Shown piece after piece: positions 1 through 7,271 of a stretch of DNA of 10,145 bases (the first letter of the stretch is position 1; every line of letters begins with the position of its first letter). The DNA comes from Acholeplasmataceae bacterium (GTDB lineage Bacteria; Bacillota_I; Bacilli_A; Acholeplasmatales; Acholeplasmataceae): the NCBI GenBank assembly GCA_028690555.1, contig JAQVBA010000042.1, positions 1 to 10,145 of the forward strand. The letters are read 5' to 3'. The notes under the pieces were generated by a model. That model ran no database searches. It worked only from the letters and a program-made list of their open reading frames with translations, and was not told the origin of the DNA. The position numbers and the translations under genes are program-made.

Positions 1-237
1 GATATTGAAACAAGATTTGGATTCTTTGTCGATGCTTTAAAATATGGAACACCTCCACATGGCGGATTAGCGCTTGGATTAGACCGTATTGTCATGCTTT
101 TGACACATACTTCAAATATTAAAGATGTGATTGCATTCCCTAAGACACAAAGTGCAAAAGATGTGATGATGCAAGCACCATCAGAAGTCGATATGGATCA
201 ATTAAATGATTTAATGATAAAGGTGGATAAACAATGA
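1..237 (+). CDS. aspS: Aspartyl-tRNA synthetase, C-terminal fragment (5' truncated by window edge)
   Basis: This is the last 78 codons of a class II aminoacyl-tRNA synthetase that charges tRNA-Asp (possibly also tRNA-Asn) in the cytoplasm. It is open from the first base in frame 1 and ends in TGA at 235-237. The fragment contains class II motif 3 (GLALGLDR, fragment residues 22-29), whose arginine contacts ATP, preceded by the family-typical KYGTPPHGG. It is followed by DVIAFPKTQSAKD and QAPSEV, the usual AspRS C-terminal signature. The gene is cut only by the window boundary and nothing suggests it is broken. Its TGA stop overlaps the ATG of msrA (ATGA), showing that TGA is read as stop here. 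The identification is confident; the tRNA specificity (discriminating or not) cannot be judged from this piece. Confidence 0.95.
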   Translation, partial: DIETRFGFFVDALKYGTPPHGGLALGLDRIVMLLTHTSNIKDVIAFPKTQSAKDVMMQAPSEVDMDQLNDLMIKVDKQ

Positions 238-731
238 AAAAAATCGTATTAGCCGGTGGCTGTTTTTGGGGTGTTGAAGCTTATTTTCAGCAATTAAAAG
301 GTATTTTAGATACCTCCGTTGGATATGTTGATGGCAACATGAAAAACCCTACTTATGATGATGTGTGTCATGGTATTGCAACACATGCTGAAGCATGTAT
401 GGTTACTTATGACCCAAATATCATCACAATCGATCAAGTTTTAGACCAATTTTTTAGAATCATCAACCCTTTTAGTATCAATCGCCAAGGGCATGATATT
501 GGTAAGCAATATCGTTCGGGTATCTATTTTTTAGACCAAGAAGATGAAGAAATCATCAATGAATTTATGAAAAACTATTTCAAAAATGATTATAAAAAGG
601 TCCAAACAAAAGTTAAACCTTGTCTAGATTATGATGAAGCTGAAGCCTATCATCAAGATTATTTAATTAAAAATCCAAATGGTTACTGTCATGTGAACCT
701 TGGACTTGCAAAAAATGAGGAGAAGAAATAA
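234..731 (+). CDS. msrA: Peptide methionine sulfoxide reductase MsrA
   Basis: MsrA is a cytoplasmic enzyme that reduces the S epimer of methionine sulfoxide in proteins, repairing oxidative damage with electrons from thioredoxin. The 165-residue length is normal for a stand-alone MsrA. The catalytic cysteine is C10 in the signature GGCFWG (residues 8-13). The conserved glutamate is E53 in THAE. A resolving cysteine is C152 in the NPNGYCHV tail, and the GHDIG and YRSGIY segments (about 86-98) are also typical. The ATG overlaps the aspS stop by 4 nt, and AGGTGG at 221-226 lies 7 nt upstream, supporting this start. No MsrB domain is fused. trxA about 6.5 kb downstream would supply the reductant, but in a separate transcription unit. 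Confidence 0.96.
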   Translation: MKKIVLAGGCFWGVEAYFQQLKGILDTSVGYVDGNMKNPTYDDVCHGIATHAEACMVTYDPNIITIDQVLDQFFRIINPFSINRQGHDIGKQYRSGIYFLDQEDEEIINEFMKNYFKNDYKKVQTKVKPCLDYDEAEAYHQDYLIKNPNGYCHVNLGLAKNEEKK

Positions 732-1195
732 TGCGTCAGGACTATATTTCGTGGGACCAATATTTTATGGGTGTCGCAAAATTATCGGCGATGCGTAGTA
801 AAGATCCTAAAACACAAGTGGGTGCATGCATTATCAATCAGGGTAAACGCATTGTAGGTATTGGATATAACGGCTTACCTGCAGGATGTGATGATCATGA
901 ATTCCCATGGGGAAGTGAAGGCGATTTCGTCGATACAAAATACCCTTATGTGGTCCATGCTGAAGCGAATGCCATATTGAATGCCACACAAAACTTGAAG
1001 GATGCAAAAATTTATGTCACGCTTTTTCCTTGTAATGAGTGTGCGAAATTGATCATTCAAAGTGGGATTAAAGAAATTATTTATGAATCAAATAAGTATG
1101 AAGATAGCAAAGAACATATTGCAGCTGCGAAAATGTTAAAAGCTGCAGGTGTAACCTATCGACAAATTAATGTTGGGAAACTAAGTTATGAATAA
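731..1195 (+). CDS. comEB: Deoxycytidylate (dCMP) deaminase, ComEB-like
   Basis: This is a zinc-dependent cytidine/deoxycytidylate deaminase of 154 residues. It is predicted to convert dCMP to dUMP and so feed thymidylate synthesis. The zinc and catalytic residues are visible: H76 and E78 in HAEAN, and C101 and C104 in PCNEC. The N-terminal half has the family pattern SKDPKTQVGACI and GYNGLPAGCDD (about 23-55), which distinguishes dCMP deaminases from tRNA adenosine or free cytidine deaminases. The start shares its A with the msrA stop (TAATG), and GAGGAG at 717-722 is a good Shine-Dalgarno 8 nt upstream. In Bacillus the homologue lies in the comE locus, but no other competence gene is present here, so a role in nucleotide metabolism is the safer reading. 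It overlaps the next gene by 8 nt. Confidence 0.93.
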   Translation: MRQDYISWDQYFMGVAKLSAMRSKDPKTQVGACIINQGKRIVGIGYNGLPAGCDDHEFPWGSEGDFVDTKYPYVVHAEANAILNATQNLKDAKIYVTLFPCNECAKLIIQSGIKEIIYESNKYEDSKEHIAAAKMLKAAGVTYRQINVGKLSYE

Positions 1196-2174
1196 GTGGG
1201 TGAAAGATCATCAAAAAATCTTAATCATCCTCTTTTTCCCTTATATATTATTACTTTTTTTACTCTTAACACCCACAAATTTTTCATTAACAGCACCCGG
1301 TGGATTCACGCCAGTTGATGAAAATATTGAAATTGATAATCATGAATTACCCAGTAATTTTTATACGATCTATGTCATGTCTTATCATCCGATGACACCA
1401 TTTCAAAAAATGGTTGCAGAAGTCTCAGAAAGAATGAATGTCAGTCCAATGACTATTCGCGAAGAAGATACGTCGTGGATTGATCAATATATGCAAGGAC
1501 AAGTGACAAAAGAAGTATCGTTTAATACATCCGTCATTAAAGCTTATGAGTTAGCCCATATAAAAGATCCATCCATTACAGTGACTTATGACTATTTAGG
1601 GGCATTAGTTTATTACCGTCCATCAAGATTGAATACTTTAGAGATTGGCGATTTAATTACAGGAATTAATGGCCAGTCACTACTTGATTTGTCTTATGAT
1701 GAATTTATCAATATGTTTTATGCATTTAATGAAGTTCAACTTGAAATTACGAATGAAAATGAAACAAAAACTGTGACTTATGAAAAACAAGAAGATGAAG
1801 CGTGGATGCTATTTTACCCAAAATATGTGATTAGAAGTACAACTCCAAACATCGAATTTACAAACAATAATCCTTTTATTGGTGGACCAAGTGGTGGGAT
1901 GATTCAAACCCTTAGCATTTATGCAGGTTTACTAAATATAAACTTAGGGGATACAAAAATCGCAGGAACTGGTACGATTGAAATTGATGGATCGATTGGT
2001 AGAATTGGTGGCATCACACAAAAATTATATACAGCAATGGATGAAAATGCAGATATATTTATCTATCCATTTGGCCATATTTCAGACATTCCAAATCTAA
2101 ATTATCCATATGAAATGGTGGTTGTAAAAACCATAGAAGAGGCGGTGAATTGGCTCCATGAAACATTTGAATAA
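1188..2174 (+). CDS. Membrane-anchored PDZ and Lon-type (S16) serine protease, YlbL/SepM family
   Basis: This 328-residue protein has one N-terminal transmembrane helix (about 11-28, after a short basic start), an extracytoplasmic region, a PDZ-like domain (about 130-200, with EIGDLITGINGQSL) and a C-terminal Lon protease domain (about 225-325). The Lon Ser-Lys dyad is visible: S235 in GGPSGG and K279 in IGGITQK. The family hallmark KIAGTGTIEIDG lies between them. No AAA+ ATPase domain is present, so proteolysis should be ATP-independent on the outer face of the membrane. Relatives include Bacillus YlbL and streptococcal SepM, which process secreted peptides or regulate stress and division proteins. 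The substrate here is unknown. The ATG overlaps the deaminase gene by 8 nt. Its own Shine-Dalgarno is weak (GGGAA at 1175-1179), so translation probably depends on coupling. Confidence 0.9.
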   Translation: MNKWVKDHQKILIILFFPYILLLFLLLTPTNFSLTAPGGFTPVDENIEIDNHELPSNFYTIYVMSYHPMTPFQKMVAEVSERMNVSPMTIREEDTSWIDQYMQGQVTKEVSFNTSVIKAYELAHIKDPSITVTYDYLGALVYYRPSRLNTLEIGDLITGINGQSLLDLSYDEFINMFYAFNEVQLEITNENETKTVTYEKQEDEAWMLFYPKYVIRSTTPNIEFTNNNPFIGGPSGGMIQTLSIYAGLLNINLGDTKIAGTGTIEIDGSIGRIGGITQKLYTAMDENADIFIYPFGHISDIPNLNYPYEMVVVKTIEEAVNWLHETFE

Positions 2175-2553
2175 GTGGATTGACCAAGTCTATAAATTCT
2201 ATCATCGCTATCGCAATATTCTAAAGATTATCGATTCAAAAGTCACGACCAAAATCGTATTGAAATCTGTGTTATTTGCTCTATTGATTTCACTTTTAAT
2301 CGTTTTAATCCCCGTATTAATCAGTATCAACTTGTTTATATATAATAAACTTGAGATGATTTTATCGATCATCTTACTCATCATATTAACCGGATGGGGA
2401 CTTTTATTTTTCAAGTTTTATTACACATTGTTAAAATCTTATGAACCGTCATTAGAAGATGTAAACGTGAAACTTCCGATGCTTGTCGAAGGATCATTAG
2501 TATCATTTTTCTTATGCGTTTTAGGGATTATCGTCATCTCAGTCATATTTTAG
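2158..2553 (+). CDS. Unrecognised small integral membrane protein (three predicted TM helices)
   Basis: I do not recognise this 131-residue protein. It has a basic, aromatic-rich N-terminal segment (about 1-32, with several K/R and Y/F), then hydrophobic stretches at about 34-60, 66-88 and 110-131, the last running to the C terminus. There is no obvious catalytic motif and only one cysteine (C120). The short loop at about 94-108 is acidic (SYEPSLEDVNVK). The start overlaps the protease gene by 17 nt, and GGCGGTGA at 2141-2148 is a good Shine-Dalgarno about 9 nt upstream, which supports ATG 2158 over the in-frame TTG at 2167. Its TAG stop lies inside the lspA Shine-Dalgarno, so it is sandwiched and probably coupled between two membrane-associated proteases. 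That it is a real gene is well supported by context; the function is unknown. Confidence 0.82.
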   Translation: MKHLNKWIDQVYKFYHRYRNILKIIDSKVTTKIVLKSVLFALLISLLIVLIPVLISINLFIYNKLEMILSIILLIILTGWGLLFFKFYYTLLKSYEPSLEDVNVKLPMLVEGSLVSFFLCVLGIIVISVIF

Positions 2554-2564
2554 GAGGAAGTTCC

Positions 2565-3068
2565 ATGTTTTTAGGATTTATACTCATTTTTATATTGATT
2601 GCACTCGATCAAGTCACAAAATATACTGCGCAATTCTTTTTATCAGCTACCTTAGAACACACGAAGTGGATTCCTGGTGTATTTGAATTAAGCTATCATG
2701 AAAATACGGGAGCTTCTTTAGGTATTTTAGATGGTCAAATTTTAATTTTCATGATTATTACTTTAATTGCACTTGGTATCTTTGGCTATCTCTTTATCGA
2801 TGTCGATTTTAAACATAAGAAAGTCTATAGCATATCGATTGTCTTATTTATTGCTGGTACGCTTGGAAATGCGATTGATCGTGCATTATTAGGATATGTT
2901 ATCGATTTTATGCATTATCCATTCTTATCATTCATTTTGACACCTTTAAATATCAGTAACTTTTATAATAATATGGCTGATATGTATTTATCAGCTGCGA
3001 TTGTTTTATTCTTTATTGATTTATTTTTCTTAGAATCTAAACGGAAGAAAGTGACAATCGATGCGTAA
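2565..3068 (+). CDS. lspA: Lipoprotein signal peptidase (signal peptidase II)
   Basis: LspA is an integral membrane aspartyl peptidase that cleaves the signal peptide of diacylglyceryl-modified prolipoproteins ahead of the lipidated cysteine. I chose ATG 2565 rather than the in-frame ATG at 2514. A consensus TAGGAGG (2551-2557) precedes 2565, and the extra 17 residues would overlap the upstream gene and are polar and unlike the family. The resulting 167 residues are a normal length. Conserved blocks are LDQVTK (D15), YHENTGAS (about 44-51), GTLGNAIDR (98-106), YVIDF with candidate catalytic D114, and NNMAD with the second catalytic D139. Four hydrophobic segments are visible. The stretch between the two aspartates (LSFILTPLNISNFY) is more hydrophobic than usual. 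It overlaps the following gene by 8 nt, the same lspA-rluD-like order as in Bacillus. Confidence 0.95.
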   Translation: MFLGFILIFILIALDQVTKYTAQFFLSATLEHTKWIPGVFELSYHENTGASLGILDGQILIFMIITLIALGIFGYLFIDVDFKHKKVYSISIVLFIAGTLGNAIDRALLGYVIDFMHYPFLSFILTPLNISNFYNNMADMYLSAAIVLFFIDLFFLESKRKKVTIDA

Positions 3069-3978
3069 AGAATATGTAACAACCAAAGAAGATAAGGGTT
3101 TGAGACTTGATCAATTTTTGTTAAAGGAAATCATGAAAGATCAAAGTAGAAATCACGTGCAATCCAGGATTAAATCTGGGAATATTTTAGTCGATGATCA
3201 AATCGTTAAAACGGGTTACACGATTAAAGGTCAAGAAACCATTTCAATTTTAGATTTTGAAGAAAAACAACTCGATTTAGAGCCTGTGAATCTCGATTTA
3301 AACATCATCTACGAAGATGAAGATATCTTTGTCATCAATAAACCACAGGGCATGGTTGTTCATCCAGCTTCAAGTTATCATGAACCTACTTTAGTCCATG
3401 GACTTTTATATGAAGCGGATAAGTTAAGTTCCATCAATGGAATCATACGTCCTGGCATTGTCCATCGTATTGATAAAGATACCTCTGGTTTACTCATTGT
3501 TGCAAAAACAGATCAAGCACACAGAATTTTATCAGATGACCTTAAGTCACACGATATTTTGCGTTATTATGTTGCAATTGTCCATGGTGTCATCCATGAA
3601 AATCATGGAACCATTGATGCTCCAATTGCAAGGCATCCTAAAAATCGTTTAAAGATGAGTGTTCAAGATCAAGGAAAACATGCGGTTACGCATTTTACAG
3701 TGCGCGAAAAATTTGAACACACGACATTGATTGAATGCCAATTAGAAACCGGTAGAACGCATCAAATACGTGTTCATATGGCCTATATTAATCATCCAAT
3801 CTTAGGAGATCCACTCTATGGACATAAAGAAGATAAAAAAGACTTGGGTCAGTTTCTCCATGCTTATAAGTTATCTTTTATGCATCCGATAAAAAAAGAG
3901 CAGATGACTTTTGAAGTCGATCTACCCGATCGTTTTAAAGATAAACTTGATGAACTTAGGTCAAATTCTGTTTCGTAA
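3061..3978 (+). CDS. RluD/RluA-family 23S rRNA pseudouridine synthase
   Basis: This 305-residue enzyme isomerises specific uridines to pseudouridine, most likely in 23S rRNA, as in the RluD/YlyB group. An S4-like RNA-binding domain occupies about residues 13-75 (LRLDQFL, then SRIKSGNILVDD). The catalytic domain follows, with VINKPQGMVVHP (about 91-102), the active-site motif HRIDKDTSGLL with catalytic D138, the GRTHQIRVHM motif (231-240) and GDPLYG (249-254). Both domains are complete. The start overlaps lspA by 8 nt. GGAAG at 3043-3047 is a weak, distant Shine-Dalgarno, so coupling to lspA is likely. The last 23 nt overlap the 3' end of the convergent rnhC, and no terminator is visible between them. 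The exact target uridine(s) cannot be told from sequence alone. Confidence 0.92.
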   Translation: MRKEYVTTKEDKGLRLDQFLLKEIMKDQSRNHVQSRIKSGNILVDDQIVKTGYTIKGQETISILDFEEKQLDLEPVNLDLNIIYEDEDIFVINKPQGMVVHPASSYHEPTLVHGLLYEADKLSSINGIIRPGIVHRIDKDTSGLLIVAKTDQAHRILSDDLKSHDILRYYVAIVHGVIHENHGTIDAPIARHPKNRLKMSVQDQGKHAVTHFTVREKFEHTTLIECQLETGRTHQIRVHMAYINHPILGDPLYGHKEDKKDLGQFLHAYKLSFMHPIKKEQMTFEVDLPDRFKDKLDELRSNSVS

Positions 3979-4813
3979 TATTTTTGAAATTCATTTTAGC
4001 AACTAAGCTTAATCCATTTAATCCTTTAATTTTATGAAGTTCTTTAATTTGGGCGTCCACATCTTTGCTGGCGCCTTTTAATAACGTTAGTCCAAGCTTT
4101 GTAGAATATTCGTTCATTTTCACTAAAAATGCATAGCGTGCAATAATTGATGCGGCTGCAACCGATAGATGAACTTGTTCAGCTCTGACATGAAAATCGA
4201 TGTCACGATAAATCAGTGTTTCATCTTTAATATAATTAAAGTATAATTGAGGTGTGCAAAATTGGTCTAAGATGACTGGAACAGTGCGATCAAGCTTAGA
4301 AGAAGTCTTAATGATGGCTTGATTATGAAGTAAGGCTTTAATTTTATTCATATTCATGCCTTTTTTGACAAGATCATTGTATTTTTTAGGTGTTAAAATT
4401 AAAAGTGAATGAATGAATTTTTTAGCAATCTTAGGTGCAATCATAATGATTTGTTTATCAGACATGTTTTTTGAATCTCTGACATTGAGTTGTTCTAAGT
4501 ATTCTAAATCTTCACCAGATGCATAAAGAGAACAAACGACAACTGGACCAAACACATCGCCAGTACCGACTTCATCTGAGCCAATAGCGGCATAATCTTC
4601 ACGATTTAAGTGTTGTTTGATTGCGATTAACTCTGGGGTAACTTCTTTTCCTTGAAGTAAGACTTTACCTGTTTTATACGCTAAAATCTCGACGTCATTA
4701 TGAACAGCCTGAAAAAAGAGGTAAGGATTACTTGCTTCAATGGTATGATATTGATAGACTTGTTGTAAAGTTTCCAATTCATTTTGGCTCACGGAAATCG
4801 TGTAATGTTTCAT
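3956..4813 (-). CDS. rnhC: Ribonuclease HIII
   Basis: RNase HIII cleaves the RNA strand of RNA-DNA hybrids, helping to remove R-loops and primers. The 285-residue protein has an N-terminal TBP-like substrate-binding domain (about 1-72) and a catalytic domain beginning at the diagnostic GSDEVGTGDVFGP (78-90), where D80 and E81 bind metal. D183 in ILDQF is the third acidic residue. E212, just before the conserved HLSVAAASIIAR, sits where RNase HII has its fourth acidic residue (my alignment by eye). The C-terminal LLKGASKDVD is typical of HIII rather than HII. The start is supported by AGGAG (complement of 4823-4827) 9 nt upstream. It is transcribed opposite to all other genes in the window, divergent from mutS2 and convergent with the pseudouridine synthase gene, which it overlaps. 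Confidence 0.95.
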   Translation of the reverse strand: MKHYTISVSQNELETLQQVYQYHTIEASNPYLFFQAVHNDVEILAYKTGKVLLQGKEVTPELIAIKQHLNREDYAAIGSDEVGTGDVFGPVVVCSLYASGEDLEYLEQLNVRDSKNMSDKQIIMIAPKIAKKFIHSLLILTPKKYNDLVKKGMNMNKIKALLHNQAIIKTSSKLDRTVPVILDQFCTPQLYFNYIKDETLIYRDIDFHVRAEQVHLSVAAASIIARYAFLVKMNEYSTKLGLTLLKGASKDVDAQIKELHKIKGLNGLSLVAKMNFKNITKQNLT

Positions 4814-4816
4814 TAA

Positions 4817-4846
4817 ATGACGCTCCTATCTATTTAATTATATCAT
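4817..4846 (+). promoter_or_regulatory. Possible mutS2 promoter
   Basis: ATGACG (4817-4822) and TATCAT (4841-4846), separated by 18 bp, are the best -35/-10 pair found upstream of mutS2. Each hexamer deviates from consensus, so this is tentative. The -10 would overlap by two bases the -10 of the oppositely oriented rnhC promoter, so the two polymerases would probably exclude each other. Confidence 0.35.
4837..4842 (-). promoter_or_regulatory. Extended -10 promoter for rnhC
   Basis: On the minus strand the intergenic region reads TGATATAAT, a perfect -10 hexamer (complement of 4837-4842) with the extended TG one base upstream. No convincing -35 box is seen at 16-18 bp, which is acceptable for an extended -10 promoter. 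Transcription would start near 4830, giving a leader of about 17 nt that carries the AGGAG ribosome binding site. Confidence 0.65.
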
Positions 4847-4872
4847 ATTTTTTAAGAAAAAGGTGCTTTAAT

Positions 4873-7194
4873 ATGCGATTCATGATGAAAACTCTAGAAT
4901 TTCCTACAATCTTGAAAGAAATTGAATCGTTTGCGAAAACCGACACGATTCGCCATGAAATTTCTATCCTTGAACCGAGTGTAGATTTAAACGAAATTAA
5001 TCGTCAGTTAATAGAAACTGAGGATATGTTACGTTTGATTATTCGACTTGGAATTTTACCTTTATATGAAGATTATGACATCCATGAATTACTTAAAATG
5101 GTGAGTTTGGATCGGATATTATCGATTCAAGATTTTTTGTATGTCATGCTTTTCTTAAAAATGGAAAAGGCGATCTTGCAATACAAAATTGAAAGCCAAC
5201 GTCAAAAAATTGATTTAGGCTCATTAAATACTTATTTTAATGGTCTTCATCAACATGGAAAATTACTAGAATATTTAGAGTCAAAAATTGATCCAGATGG
5301 TCAAATTTTAGATGATGCAACCCCTCAATTGTTGAAAATAAGACATGAAAAATCGCGATTAAATAAAAGCTTACAAGATAAACTTCAAAAGCTTTTATCA
5401 GATTACTCATCATACTTGAATGAATCTGTCATTGTGATGCGTAATGAACGTTTTTGTATTCCAATCAAAGATACATTTAAGCATAAAATCAAAGGTATTA
5501 TCCATGATATGTCTGCTAGTAAACAAACCATTTACATTGAACCAGAACAAACACGACAAATCACGGCATTAATTGAAAATAATAAACTCGAAGAAGAAAA
5601 AGAAATTCAAAGAATTATTGCACTGATGACTGAAGAAGTGCATCATTGTAGTGAAAGCTTAAAAGAGAACTTAGATATTTATCTTGCTCTTGAGTTTTTA
5701 TCGTGTAAAACACAATATGCAAGACATATCGATGCGATTAAGCCGTTAGTTAATGAAGAAGGTATCATTCAGTTAATTTCTGCAAGACATCCTTTATTAG
5801 ACCAAAAAACGGCAGTCCCAATTAGTTTAGAACTTAATGACAAAGATCGGATTATGCTGATTACAGGACCTAATACAGGAGGTAAAACGGTTGCGTTAAA
5901 AACGGTTGGCTTATTAACGATCATGATGCAATCTGGTTTACTTGTCCCGGTGAAAGATGGCACAAATCTTTCAATTTTCAATCAAGTCTTTGCAGATATT
6001 GGCGATGAACAATCGATTATGCAATCACTTTCAACATTTAGTTCACATTTAACGAAGATTATTCAAATGGCCGAAGATGTTAGTGATCATTCACTCATAT
6101 TGCTTGATGAACTTGGCAGTGGAACAGATCCGAATGAAGGGGTTAGTTTAGCGATTTCAATCTTAAATTATTTTAAGAAATTCAATTTAAGAATGATGGT
6201 TACAACCCATTACTCTGAATTAAAGAGTTATGCTTATGAAGAAACGCATATGACAACAGCAAGTGTTGCTTTTGATAAAAAGTCATTAAAACCTTTATAT
6301 TATTTACAAATGGGAACCACAGGTTCATCACATGCCTTCTTGATTGCGAAACGCTTAGGTTTAAAAAATGAAATCATCAATGATGCATTAAAAGTTTATG
6401 AGGGTAGGCAAACAGATCTTGGCCGCATCATGGAAAAATTAAATGATGAAAGAGTTTATGTTGAGCGCCAAAAAGAAAAACTTTTAAGTGAGCAAGATCG
6501 TGCACGACAGGAAAAAATGGAATTTAGAAAAGCTAAAGAAGCTTTATTGCGTGAACAAGATGATCTACTCATGAAAATTCGTGAAAAAGAAGAGCGGAAA
6601 TGGGAAGATTTAAAAGATGAAGTGAGAGAACTGATCCGTTCACTTCAAAATCGCAAGGAACTCTCAAAACCAGAGCTCGCACAATTGAAATTTCAATTAA
6701 ATCAATCGATGCCAGAAGAAGCATCCCCTTTATTTGAAGATGATCTAAAAATTGGTGATGAAGTTTATATTTTACCTTATCAACAACAAGGGATTATTAA
6801 AGATATTAAAAATGATCAATATCGTGTGATATTCGGTAAATTTGATTTAACATTTAATGTATCTGACTTGAGAAAAGATGAAATGCGCATGAAACCGAAG
6901 AAAGAAGTTCGAAAAGTATCAAGTAAAACTACTCCAGTCATTGAGAAACGTGGAAATTTTGAATTAGATCTTCGTGGATTTCGCTTTGAAGAAGTTAAAG
7001 ATGCGATGGACCAAGCCATTGATCAAGCAATGCTATCCAATCTACATCAAATGAGAATCATCCATGGATTTGGTAGTGGTGCAGTACGTAAAGCAGTCTA
7101 CCAATACATCAAGCAATCACCATATATCGAATCATCCAGATTTGGTGGTGAAGGAGAAGGCTTAAATGGTGTAACGATTATTACACTAAAATAA
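4873..7194 (+). CDS. mutS2: MutS2 ATPase/endonuclease
   Basis: MutS2 is a MutS homologue without the mismatch-recognition domain. Family members act in suppressing recombination and, in Bacillus, in rescuing collided ribosomes. I chose ATG 4873, preceded by AGGTG at 4861-4865 (7 nt spacing). The longer in-frame ATG at 4732 would lie inside rnhC and adds 47 residues unlike the family. The resulting 773 residues match the usual length. Visible parts are the N-terminal core and clamp helices (about 1-300), Walker A GPNTGGKT (332-339), Walker B LLDELGSGTDP (D412, E413), a charged coiled coil (about 520-610), a KOW-like segment (about 625-665, GDEVYILPYQQQG) and a C-terminal Smr nuclease domain with LDLRG (698-702) and HGFGSG (731-736). 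All key residues are present and the gene looks intact. It is followed by the independent trxA unit. Confidence 0.96.
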   Translation: MRFMMKTLEFPTILKEIESFAKTDTIRHEISILEPSVDLNEINRQLIETEDMLRLIIRLGILPLYEDYDIHELLKMVSLDRILSIQDFLYVMLFLKMEKAILQYKIESQRQKIDLGSLNTYFNGLHQHGKLLEYLESKIDPDGQILDDATPQLLKIRHEKSRLNKSLQDKLQKLLSDYSSYLNESVIVMRNERFCIPIKDTFKHKIKGIIHDMSASKQTIYIEPEQTRQITALIENNKLEEEKEIQRIIALMTEEVHHCSESLKENLDIYLALEFLSCKTQYARHIDAIKPLVNEEGIIQLISARHPLLDQKTAVPISLELNDKDRIMLITGPNTGGKTVALKTVGLLTIMMQSGLLVPVKDGTNLSIFNQVFADIGDEQSIMQSLSTFSSHLTKIIQMAEDVSDHSLILLDELGSGTDPNEGVSLAISILNYFKKFNLRMMVTTHYSELKSYAYEETHMTTASVAFDKKSLKPLYYLQMGTTGSSHAFLIAKRLGLKNEIINDALKVYEGRQTDLGRIMEKLNDERVYVERQKEKLLSEQDRARQEKMEFRKAKEALLREQDDLLMKIREKEERKWEDLKDEVRELIRSLQNRKELSKPELAQLKFQLNQSMPEEASPLFEDDLKIGDEVYILPYQQQGIIKDIKNDQYRVIFGKFDLTFNVSDLRKDEMRMKPKKEVRKVSSKTTPVIEKRGNFELDLRGFRFEEVKDAMDQAIDQAMLSNLHQMRIIHGFGSGAVRKAVYQYIKQSPYIESSRFGGEGEGLNGVTIITLK

Positions 7195-7204
7195 TGCTTT
7201 TGAC

Positions 7205-7233
7205 TTGAAAAGATTTTGAAAAACCATTATAAT
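7205..7233 (+). promoter_or_regulatory. trxA promoter, near-consensus
   Basis: TTGAAA at 7205-7210 and TATAAT at 7228-7233 are separated by exactly 17 bp, the clearest vegetative promoter in the window. Transcription should begin near 7240, giving a leader of about 30 nt that carries GAGGAA (7260-7265) as ribosome binding site. It starts a new unit only 10 bp after the mutS2 stop codon; no terminator separates them, so some read-through from mutS2 is possible. Confidence 0.8.
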
Positions 7234-7271
7234 GAAATTGTAAAAAAAGATAAAGAAATGAGGAAAATTTA

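Noticed and set aside
2514..2564. Longer lspA start at ATG 2514
   Set aside because: It adds 17 polar residues overlapping the upstream gene, whereas ATG 2565 has a consensus TAGGAGG and gives the normal LspA N terminus.
3437..3652. 71-codon frame inside the pseudouridine synthase gene
   Set aside because: It is an out-of-frame shadow of a well-conserved catalytic domain.
4732..4872. Longer mutS2 start at ATG 4732
   Set aside because: The extension runs antisense through the start of rnhC and across the divergent promoter region, and its residues do not resemble MutS2.
7196..7211. CTTTT-gacttg-AAAAG hairpin as a mutS2 terminator
   Set aside because: The stem is short and AT-only in its core, with no following T run; the bases overlap the trxA -35 region.
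7200..7233. TTGACT at 7200-7205 as the trxA -35 box
   Set aside because: The spacing to TATAAT is 22 bp; TTGAAA at 7205-7210 has the ideal 17 bp.
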